A stretch of DNA of 16,909 nucleotides, taken from contig JBGTBQ010000162.1 of assembly GCA_041749275.1 (NCBI GenBank), forward strand, positions 1-16,909, in the 5' to 3' direction. This document shows positions 1 to 8,300 of this stretch, one piece after another; positions within the stretch are counted from its first letter, which is position 1; every line of letters starts with the position of its first letter. This stretch comes from JBGTBQ01 sp041749275 (GTDB lineage: Bacteria > Acidobacteriota > Blastocatellia > Pyrinomonadales > Pyrinomonadaceae). The notes beneath the pieces were generated by a model. That model searched no databases. It was not told where the DNA came from and saw only the letters and a program-made list of their open reading frames with translations. The position numbers and the translations under genes were made by a program.

Positions 1-332
1 TGACGTTCACGGACGCGCGGCGGGGGTGGGCGGTCGGAGCGAAGGGCGCTCTGTACGCCACCACCGACGGCGGCGCGACATGGCGCGCATTGAGTTCGCC
101 CACCGGGGAAGACCTGCTCGATATAAAATTCTTCGACGCACGCGAGGGCTACGCGGCGGGCGGCGGTGGCACAGTGCTCCACACAACGGACGGCGGCGCG
201 ACGTGGAGCGTCGAGCGCACGGACACGACGCATCAACTGGAACGCCTCTTCTTCGTCGGTCGCGGGCGCGGTTGGGCCGTCGGCTTCGGCGGAACGGTTA
301 TCACAAAAAGCGGAGTCCACGGTAAGCCATAA
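1..332 (+). CDS. Ycf48/BNR Asp-box repeat protein, 3' end only
   Basis: This is the C-terminal part of a beta-propeller-type repeat protein; the start lies before the window. The reading frame is open from base 3 to the TAA at 330-332, about 109 codons. Two Asp-box motifs (TTDGGATW) are visible, each preceded by a GWAVG- or GYAAG-type strand, and a final GWAVGFGGTVITKSG strand closes the protein. These are the signatures of Ycf48/HCF136-like and BNR-repeat proteins. In acidobacteria such proteins are usually exported and of unknown role; the photosystem II assembly role of plant and cyanobacterial Ycf48 should not be carried over. The gene converges on the HAF/F5-8C gene, with a hairpin between them. 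Its last ~65 bases are duplicated at 2238-2304. The family assignment is fairly secure, the function is not. Confidence 0.75.
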   Translation, partial: TFTDARRGWAVGAKGALYATTDGGATWRALSSPTGEDLLDIKFFDAREGYAAGGGGTVLHTTDGGATWSVERTDTTHQLERLFFVGRGRGWAVGFGGTVITKSGVHGKP

Positions 333-894
333 CACAGAGGCCCGGCGAAAAGAGGAGGGCGGCCCCGCGCGCCGCCCTCCTCTTCATAGTTCAAGGCTGA
401 CTTGCCGGGTTGCCTCTCATTGCGTCCACGCTTCGACCTCCATGATGCGGCTGAAGGTGTCGGCGGTGGCGTGCACGAGGACTCTGACCTTGCTTGTGGT
501 GACGGCAGGGAAGGTGAACTTGCGCCACACGCGGTCGTTGCCCGTCACCTGCCCGCCCGGCACCGTCGCCCACTGCGCCCCGTCCCAATACTGCACCTCG
601 AAGCTGACGAGTCCGTATTGATTGAAGGTCAACGTCTCGGTCGGCTCGACCGGATGCGTGAAGTCGTCCTGCATCGTTACGACATCTATCTCGCTGATGT
701 TCTTCGCGCCGGCGAACGTGACTTCAAGCCAGTCGGGTTTGGGTGCGCCCACGGCGCTAGCCCAGAGGTTGAAGCGCCCGTCGGATTGTTGGAGGCGATA
801 GCGGTCGCCGTTGATGACGGCCTCGACCGGGAAGCGGTCGTCGTAGCTCGAGGAGGCCGTCGCCGTCGCGCCGTTTGAGGCGAGCGCGACGTTC
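266..894. repeat. Segmental direct repeat, copy 1
   Basis: This copy matches 2238-2865 (offset 1972 before and 1971 after a 1-base indel near 346). It covers the Ycf48-like gene end, the hairpin, the stop codon of the HAF gene and all of its F5/8C domain. Similarity stops just before the Thr-Pro linker. Bases 348-436 are identical to the other copy. Confidence 0.85.
348..386. terminator. Bidirectional hairpin terminator between convergent genes
   Basis: A perfect 14-bp inverted repeat (arms 350-363 and 371-384) encloses a 7-base loop, CCCGCGC. A-rich sequence precedes the left arm, so the transcript of the minus-strand gene reads CTCTTTTCG after the stem, a short U-tract; the plus-strand transcript ends only in TTCATAGTT. 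It sits 15-85 bases past the stops of two convergent genes, so a shared terminator is the natural reading. An identical copy lies at 2319-2357. Confidence 0.75.
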
Positions 895-2069
895 ACGCGT
901 TCGGCAGGCGTCGGTGTGGGCGTCGGCTCTGGCGTCGGCGTCGGCGTGGGTGTGGGCGTGGGCGTCGGTGTCGGCGTTGAGCAGGGCGGCGGGTCGCCGA
1001 GGTTGTCGGGCGTCAGCAGGTAGGCGCGTGTTTTGCCTTCAGGGTTGACGCCGAAGCCGACAATCTGCCCCCGGTCATTGATGGAGCGCGCCTCCGTCAG
1101 CGTCCAGTCCGATCCGGGCGTGAAGTCGTTGAGGTCGAGCATCCCGCCCGTCACCGTGTAGATGAAGGCGTGGCTGGCGCTCGTTCCCGTCTCGGAGTAT
1201 CCGACCGCCTGTCCCGAGGCGTTGATGTCATAGGCGATGCTCCGCGCGCCGCCGAGCGTGCCCATGTCGAGCATCCCGGTCGTGGCCGACCAGATGAAAC
1301 CGTGGAAGGGCGGGGTGGCGCTCCCGGTCGTGATCGTCGAGTAGCCAATTACTTGACCGCTGTCGTTGATCTTCTGCGCGAAACTCCGGACGCCCGTGCC
1401 GAGTGTGCCGAGGTCTGTGAGCGCGCCGCCACTGAACAGAAAAGCGTGGGTCTGGCCGCTGGCGGTGTCCGATTGGCCGACGATCTGCCCCGCGTTGTTG
1501 ATGCCCCGCGCGCCGTTCGAGCCGTCGCCGGTGAGCGTCGGCACTTCCACCATCCCGTTGACGCTATCCCAGACGAAGCCGCGTCCCGTGAGGGTGCCCG
1601 GCGGCCCGGCAGTCTCCGATTCGCCGACGACTTGGTTGTTGTCATTGATGTCGTGGGCGATGGCCGAGTCGCCGCCGAGCGTGCCGATCTCGGTCGCGGA
1701 GCCTTCCGCGAGGAGGTAGGGGCGTCTCGCGCTACCGGGAAGGATGACGCTCCCGGCGGCGAGGCTGGCGGTGTTGATGGCGGAGGCCGTCGCGCTCACG
1801 TTCGCCCCGCTCGGCGTGATGTCGGTCAACTGGCCGTTGAGCCAGGAGAAAGCGTGCGTCACGCTCTCGCCGGAGATCGCGGACTCGCCCACGACCCTGC
1901 CGCAACTGTTAATCCCGAAGGCCTTGCTCTGCGCGCCACCGAGGGTGCCGAGGTCGGTGACCGTGTAGTTGAGAGCCTGCGCGCGCCCGCCCCGCGGGAT
2001 GGCTACGGAGACGAGCGCGAGGGCGACGAGGCACACAGCCACCCACTGGCATTTCTTTCGGTGACGCAT
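417..2069 (-). CDS. Exported HAF-repeat protein with C-terminal F5/8 type C domain
   Basis: The predicted protein has 550 residues. Residues 1-32 look like a Sec signal peptide: basic MRHRKK, a hydrophobic core and an RAQA end. Residues about 33-350 contain six or seven HAF-type repeats, seen as D(L/I/M)GTLGG, (A/D)INxxGQxVGxS and HAF(I/L)(W/F/Y) motifs. A Thr-Pro linker follows (about 364-388), then an F5/8 type C (discoidin-like) domain (about 393-550) ending EVEAWTQ. F5/8C domains commonly bind carbohydrate or surfaces; the role of HAF repeats is unknown. No LPXTG, transmembrane anchor or other sorting tail is seen. The ATG at 2069 is chosen because AAGGAG lies 6 bases upstream, inside the slightly longer GTG alternative at 2084. 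The F5/8C domain and the 3' flank are near copies of the end of the neighbouring giant gene, so this looks like a domain-capture fusion. Confidence 0.85.
   Translation of the reverse strand: MRHRKKCQWVAVCLVALALVSVAIPRGGRAQALNYTVTDLGTLGGAQSKAFGINSCGRVVGESAISGESVTHAFSWLNGQLTDITPSGANVSATASAINTASLAAGSVILPGSARRPYLLAEGSATEIGTLGGDSAIAHDINDNNQVVGESETAGPPGTLTGRGFVWDSVNGMVEVPTLTGDGSNGARGINNAGQIVGQSDTASGQTHAFLFSGGALTDLGTLGTGVRSFAQKINDSGQVIGYSTITTGSATPPFHGFIWSATTGMLDMGTLGGARSIAYDINASGQAVGYSETGTSASHAFIYTVTGGMLDLNDFTPGSDWTLTEARSINDRGQIVGFGVNPEGKTRAYLLTPDNLGDPPPCSTPTPTPTPTPTPTPTPEPTPTPTPAERVNVALASNGATATASSSYDDRFPVEAVINGDRYRLQQSDGRFNLWASAVGAPKPDWLEVTFAGAKNISEIDVVTMQDDFTHPVEPTETLTFNQYGLVSFEVQYWDGAQWATVPGGQVTGNDRVWRKFTFPAVTTSKVRVLVHATADTFSRIMEVEAWTQ
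907..980 (-). repeat. Thr-Pro linker, hexanucleotide repeat
   Basis: The plus strand shows imperfect GGCGTS-type hexamers (GGCGTC, GGCGTG, GGTGTG, GGCGTT) that encode alternating Thr-Pro on the minus strand, between the HAF repeats and the F5/8C domain. Because the unit is two codons, gain or loss of units would change linker length without shifting the frame. Confidence 0.85.
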
Positions 2070-2075
2070 GGAGAA

Positions 2076-2081
2076 CTCCTT
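2076..2081 (-). promoter_or_regulatory. Shine-Dalgarno site that sets the HAF gene start
   Basis: AAGGAG on the minus strand lies 6 bases before the ATG at 2069. It overlaps the codons that follow the alternative GTG at 2084, so the ATG is the better start. Confidence 0.75.
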
Positions 2082-2186
2082 CACTGGATGGTTTGTAATA
2101 GGGATTGCAGCGTCGCAGGACGCGAGGCCCGAGCCGGGTTAAGCTTCAGGCAGCGCCGCACCGGATAGAACCTGAGACCGCCGCAA

Positions 2187-2216
2187 ACTTTAATGCGGTA
2201 GCTGCGAGCAAGTCAA
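2187..2216 (-). promoter_or_regulatory. Candidate sigma-70-type promoter for the HAF gene
   Basis: Minus strand: TTGACT at 2216-2211, an 18-base gap, then TAAAGT at 2192-2187. The -35 box matches the consensus in five of six positions, the -10 box in four of six. It would give a leader of about 110 bases before the start at 2069. Judged by eye only. Confidence 0.35.
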
Positions 2217-2237
2217 ACGAGATGGCGGATTTATGCG

Positions 2238-2304
2238 GCGCGGCGGGACGGTCGGCTTCGGCGGCACGATCATCACAAAAAGCGGCGTTCAGGGTAAGCC
2301 ATAA
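2238..2304 (+). pseudogene. Relic of a second Ycf48-like gene 3' end
   Basis: This short stretch aligns without gaps to bases 266-332, the last codons of the Ycf48-like gene at the window start. It reads GTVGFGGTIITKSGVQGKP followed by TAA at 2302-2304. No Asp-box repeats or open frame of useful length precede it, so only the tail of the gene is present. In the 17 codons from 282 to the stop there are six base differences from the other copy, five of them at third positions, which suggests that the parent of this tail was a translated paralogue rather than a decaying copy. Confidence 0.7.
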
Positions 2305-2318
2305 CATAGAGACCCGGC

Positions 2319-2357
2319 AAAAGAGGAGGGCGGCCCCGCGCGCCGCCCTCCTCTTCA
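2319..2357. terminator. Second copy of the hairpin terminator, downstream of the giant gene
   Basis: Arms 2321-2334 and 2342-2355 form the same perfect 14-bp stem with loop CCCGCGC. AAAA at 2319-2322 gives a short U-tract for the minus-strand transcript of the giant gene, whose stop codon lies about 30 bases away. The 89 bases 2319-2407 are identical to 348-436, so hairpin and flank came with the segmental duplication. Confidence 0.75.
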
Positions 2358-2387
2358 TAGTTCAAGGCTGACTTGCCGGGTTGCCTC

Positions 2388-5300
2388 TCATTGCGTCCAC
2401 GCTTCGAGTTCGGTGATGCGGCTGAACTGATCCATCGTGGCGTGCACCACCACCCGCACCTTCGAGGTCGTGACCGGCGCGAAGGTGAACTTGCGCCACA
2501 CGCGGTCGTTGCCCGTCACCTGCCCGCCCGGCACCGTCGCCCACTGCGACCCGTCCCAATACTGCACCTCGAAGCTCGTCAGACCATATTGATTGAAGGT
2601 CAACGTCTCGGTCGGCTCGACCGGATGCGTGAAGTCGTCCTGCATCGTCACGACATCAATCTCGCTGATGTTCTTCGCGCCGGCGAACGTGACTTCAAGC
2701 CAGTCGGGTTTGGGTGCGCCCACGGCGCTGGCCCAAAGGTTGAAGCGCCCGTCGGATTGTTGGAGGCGATAGCGGTCGCCGTTGATGGCGGCCTCGACCG
2801 GGAAGCGGTCGTCGTAGCGTGAGGAGGCCGTCGCCGTCGCACCCGCGCTTGCCAACGCGACGTTCTCCCGCGTGGGTGGGGCGGGTGCTTCGCCGCTCCA
2901 CGCCTCGACTTCCCAAATGCGGCAGTATTCGTCAACCGTGCCGCTGATGAGCACCCTGATCTTGCTCGTGTTGATGGCGGGGAAGGTGAACTTACGCCAC
3001 ACCTTATCGTTGCCCGTCACCTGTCCGCTCGGCACCATCGCCCACGCCGTCCCCGTCCAGTATTGCACCTCGAAGGCGGTAATCCCGTACAGGCTGAACG
3101 TGGTCGCTTCGGTCGGCTCGACCGCGTTACTGAAATTGTCCTGCTGCGTGACGACATCTATTTCAGTGATGGTCTTGGCGCCGGCGAAGTCTATTTGGAG
3201 CCAGCCGGGCTTTGGCGCTCCCGTGGCGCTGGCCCAGAGGTTGAAGCGCCCGTCCGACTGGTAGAGGTGATGGCGGTCGCCGTTGATCGCGGCCTCGGCG
3301 GGGAAGCGGTCGTCATAGCTCGATGAGGCGGTGGCTGTTGCGCCGTTCGTTGCTAAGGCGACGTTGACACGAGCGGGTGGTGGCGGCGGTGGCGGCGACG
3401 CTTCGCCGCTCCACGCTTCGAGTTCGGCGATGCGGCTGAACTGATCCATCGTGGCCTGTACCACCACCCGCACCTTGGTCGTCACAACCGGCGCGAAGGT
3501 GAACTTACGCCACACCTTATCGTTGCCCGTCACCTGTCCGCCCGGCACCGTCGCCCACGCCGTCCCCGTCCAGTACTGCACCTCGAAGGCCGCCAGTCCG
3601 TAGACCCGCGATTCGGTCGTCTCGGTCGGCTCGACCGGATGCGTGAAGTCGTCCTGCATCGTTACGACATCAATCTCGCTGATGCTCCGCGGCCCGGCGA
3701 ACGTGACTTCAAGCCAGTCGGGTTTCTGCGCGCCCGAGGCGCTGGCCCAGAGGTTGAAGCGCCCGTCGGATTGTTGGAGGCGATAGCGGTCGCCGTTGAT
3801 GGCGGCCTCGACCGGGAAGCGGTCGTCGTAGCGTGAGGAGGCCGTCGCCGTCGCGCCGCTTGAGGCGAGCGCGACGTTCACGCGTTCAGTAGGCGTCGGT
3901 GTCGGCGTCGGCGTTGGGGTTGGGGTTGGAGTGGGAGGCGGAGGCTCGGCGACGACCGTCACCGACACGGTCTGCGCCGTGCGCGTCGCGCCCGCGTTGT
4001 CGGTCGCCGTCGCGGTGACGGCGTAGGTGCCCGGCTCGACGTTCTCCCAGAGGTACTCGAAGGGCGCGACGGTGTCCGTGCCGAGCAGGTTGAGCGTCGT
4101 CTGGTTCGTGTTGGGGTTGGTCACCGCGCGGTAGAAGCTGACGGAGACGACCGTGCCGTCGCGGTCGAAGACCTGCGCGTTGAGGCGGACGGTGCGCCCG
4201 ACGATGGTTGGCCCCGTCGGCGGCGGGCTGTCCGCGCCGCCGGTGTCGGGGCGGCCCACGATGGTCGGCCCCTCCGGCGTGATGGTGATTTCGGGCGGCG
4301 AGTTGAGCGTCGCGGTCGAGGCCGCCAGCTTCACCGTGATGATGTCGGAGGTCTGCTGGCCGCCGGCATTGGTGATGAGCGCGTCGCCCGCCAGATAGAG
4401 GTTGCCCGCTGCGTCGGCCACCATGTCGCCGAGGTCGTCGTTCGTGTGCTGCGGATTGTCGTAACGGAAGACCCAAGCCTCCGTGCCGTCCGGCTCGTAC
4501 TTGATAACAGCCGTGTCGTTGTTGACGAACCCTTCGGAGAAAGCGCCGACGTAGGCGTTGCCCGCCGCATCGAGCGCGATACGTTGACCGGCGTCGTTCT
4601 TGCCGGGGAAGGCGCGGTAGATGCGCTCCCAGAGAAGCGTGCCCGCCGGGTCGAACTTGACGGTCGCCACGTCGGCGGTCGGGTAGTCGTTTACCGTCTG
4701 GAAGACGATGTCGTAGCTCGTGCCGGTGAGATAGACGTTGCCCGCCGAGTCAATCGCCATGTCTCTGGCGTAGTCGTAGGCTGGGCCGGACCAGTTGCGC
4801 CCCCACAGCAGCGCGCCGTTCGACGGATTGTATTTGAGGAGCAGGAAATCGTCCTGCTCGTTGCCCGGCACGTTCGAGCCGAAGACGTAGACGTTGCCGG
4901 AAGGATCGAGGCCGATGCCGCCCGGCTCGTCCTCGATAGGATTGCTCGGCAGCGGGAAGGGTCCCGGCTCGCCGGGCCGCCCATTGTGTCTGACGGCCCA
5001 CAGTTGTTCTCCCGCGGGCGAATACTTGACGGTGATGATGTCCTTCGAGCTGTTGCCGTCATTGCCCGTCCACGCGAAGCCCGTGACGTAGGAGTTGCCC
5101 TCCGCGTCAACCGCGACATCAATGGCGTGGTCGCCGATTTGCGCCTCCGAGCGGCGCGCAACCCACAGCTCCGTGCCGTCGGGCGCGTACTTGACGGTGA
5201 CGAACTCGTCGAAGCTCTTGTTCGTCAAGGGATCGCGCGTGCGGTCGTAGCCGGTGACGATGATGTTGCCCGCCGAGTCGAGCGCGAGCGCGTTGGCGTT

Positions 5301-8300
5301 GTCGGTCGAGCCGAGCGGGCCGTTCAGGAATTTGACCCACTGCTCCGTGCCGTCCGGCGCGTACTTGATCGTGACGAGGTCGTACCAGAAGGCGCTGCCG
5401 CGCCACGACGAGCCTGTGACGTAGACGTTGCCCGAAGCGTCAACGGCGATGTCGGTCGGCCAGTCTTTATAGTTGCCGGGGCCGACGAAGGTCTTGGCCC
5501 AGAGCTGCGTGCCGTCGGGCGCGTACTTGATGGTCGAGATGTCTGTGTCGCCGCTCGCGGCGGGCGAGGCCGAGACGCCGGTGACGTAGGTGTTGCCCTC
5601 CGCGTCAACTGTCACGTGGGGGTTATAGTCGGCGAGGTTGTAGGGGCTGTTGTAAGTTCGCTCCCACTGCAAGACGTTCGAGCCGGGCGTGGGCGTCGGC
5701 GTCGGCCCCGGCGGAAGCGGCCCTTCGGCGACGAAGTCGTAAACCTCGTCCTTGACGATGCCCGACCACGTGACCATCGGCGGGTAGAAGGTGTAGCCCG
5801 GCTCAACCGGCTTGATCGCGTACCCACCGCCGAAGCTCAGACGGTCGAAATTGTAGCGCCCCTGCGCGTCCGTGCGCGTCGTCCTGATGAGGGTGTTGTT
5901 GAGGTAGAGTTCGAAGAGCGCGTTCGTCAGGAAGATTTCATTGCCGGGCTGGCTCTGCTGATGCCGGACGACGCCGCTGATGGAGAGTTCGCCGTTGGCA
6001 TCTTCCCAGATGATGTGGATGGACGCCGAGTTGACGACGTTCCCGCTGTTGTCGGTCGCCCGCGCGTAAATCTGCTTCACGTCCGGACTGCTCGAACCGA
6101 CGATGAGGTTGTAGGGCGGATTGAAGTCCGTGCCGAGGTGAATCTGATATGGCGCGTGGAAGAAATCAACGCGCGCAATCGTGCCGTCCGCGTCCTGCGC
6201 CTCGGCGGTGATGGTGACACTCGTTCCCGGCTGGAAGACGGAGTTGTCCGCCGGGCTGGTGATGCTGACGGTCGGCGGCTGGCCGATGGGCGGCGGTGTG
6301 GGTGTGGGCGTGGGCGTCGGCGTGGGCGTCGGCGTCGCGCCCACCGTGATGGTGATGGACGCGCTCGTGCGGTAGCCGTCGTCATCCGTCGCCCATGCGA
6401 AGAGGCTCTGCTCGCCGTCGGGCGGGTTGGTGAACTGGAGGCTGTAGTTGCCGTCGGCGTCCGCGGTCGTGTCCTCGCCGATGAGTCCGACGAGGCTGCT
6501 GTTGAACTCGACCTTCGTGATGGTCCCGTCGGAATCGGACGGATGAGCGGTGAGCGTGATGGCCGTCCCCGAAGCGAACGTCGCGTCGTCGGCGGGAGCG
6601 ACCCACGAGACGCGCGGCGGCTCGTTGACGACGAAGGCCCAGACGCGCGACTCGCCGACCAGTCCGCCCGCATCGCGCACGCGCGCGATGAACATCGCGT
6701 TCGACGCGCCGATGTTGTAGGTGGCGGTGTAGGGCGCGGTCGTGTCGGTCGTGATGAACTGCTCCGGCTCCTGCCAACTGCGTTGGATGTAGAACTCAAC
6801 GCCCGCCACGGGCTGATCGTCCGTGGCCGTCGCGGCGAGGTTGATGGTTGCGTTCTTCGGGTGGTTCGACCCGTCGAGCGGGCTGGTCATCGTCACATCA
6901 GGAACCTGATTGACCGGGATGCTCTCTGAAGTGGTGTTGACCGCGTAGAAGTAGCTGTAGCCGGGGCTGGCAGCCACCCACACGCCGGTGTAAGCGGTCG
7001 CGCCGTCCGCCGCGAAGATGGGGCGGTTGTAGGGGACGAGGTTGTTGTAAACGTCCGGGAGGTTCGGCTCGTTCGGAAGAATCATCTTCCAGAGCGACTG
7101 TCCATCCGCCGTGTTGACGGCGGTGAAGTAGCCCGGCTTCCCGAAGTTGAGACGCCCGCCCATGAAGACGACATTGTTCGTTGGGCTGACGACGGGATCG
7201 TCGAGGATGCCGGTGCTGCCTTCGTACTGATCGTTGTAGCGCCATTTCTGCGTCCCGTTGGGATTGACGGCGAAGAGGCTGGAGGAGCCTTGCACGAGGT
7301 AGTGCGTGTTGTCCGGCCCGGCGTCGGGCGGCTGGCCCGTGCTGCTGCCGGGGAAGGTGTAGATGACGCTCCCGTTCAAGGCGCTCAAAGACTGATTGTA
7401 GTAGCGCAGGTTCTCATCGGGCGCGACCGCCGGAGGATAGCCGCTGGCGCCGTTCGCGCTCGTCCAGACGTTGTTGCCGGCGAGGTCGTGCGCGAGGAGG
7501 CGCCAGCCGTTGACAGTGCTCAGACCGACATAGAGGCGCGGGAGCGTGCGTCCGAAGACAATCTCCTTGAGCGGTTCGCCGCCGCCGTAGCTGGAGAGCT
7601 GATCGTTGCGCGACCAAGCGACCGTGCCGTCGGCGTTGAAGGCCACGGTGTTGTACTGGCCGGGGCCGAAGACGGCGTAGACTTTGCCGTCGGGGCCGAC
7701 CGACGGGCCGGCGCGCAACTCGGTCGTCGTCGAGTCAACGATCTGCCAACGCTGCGTGCCGTTCGGGTTAAAAGCGGTGATGGCCGCGCGGAACGGCCCG
7801 GCGACGGTCTTCACCGAGTCGCTCACGTAGATTGTGCCGTCAGGCCCGACCGAGACGATACGCCCGCCCGCCTTATTGACCCACTTCAGCGCGCCGCTCG
7901 GCGACCATGCGTAGAGCAAATTCCCGACCGGCGAGCCGGCGGAGATACTGGCGTAGACCGAGCCGGCCTCTGGGCTGCCCGGCGGGGCCACGGCGGCCCT
8001 GTGATTCATATTGTTGCCGAGAATCTTCGTGCGCCAGCGCACGCGCCCCTGCTCCTGCCGCTCGGTGACGTTGAGCTGGACGGCGTTGCTCGTCCCCCCC
8101 AGCGTCGTGACCGTAACTGGAACCGTGCCCGTGCGCGCCGCTTCGGGCACGTAGCCGACGACCTCCGTATCCGTCCACTTGACGACGATGGCCGCGAGAC
8201 CGTCAACGTTGAGTGTGCTCGCGCCCTGCGAAGCGCCGAGGTTCGTGCCCGTCAAGGCGATGTAGCCGCTGCGCTCGGCGGTCTGCGGCGAGACGCCGGT

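Larger units (their letters stand above)
2238..2865. repeat. Segmental direct repeat, copy 2
   Basis: This is the partner of 266-894. It covers the Ycf48-like relic, the hairpin, the giant gene stop and that gene's last F5/8C module. Similarity ends at the N-terminal edge of the module, where the upstream joins differ: a Thr-Pro linker in copy 1, a preceding F5/8C module in copy 2. Confidence 0.85.

Noticed and set aside
1170..2168. A 332-codon plus-strand frame opposite the HAF gene.
   Set aside because: The minus strand encodes a signal peptide and regular HAF repeats; the plus-strand product has no domain pattern.
266..2865. The duplicated segment read as the ends of an insertion sequence or integron-type unit.
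   Set aside because: The copies are direct repeats about 630 bp long with no transposase or integrase between them and no terminal inverted repeats seen; the segment between is an ordinary HAF gene body.
4446..6929. An 827-codon open frame on the plus strand.
   Set aside because: It lies wholly antisense to the giant gene, whose minus-strand frame encodes clear propeller and Ig-like domains. The antisense translation is Arg/Val-rich with no recognisable domain, as expected from GC-rich codon bias.
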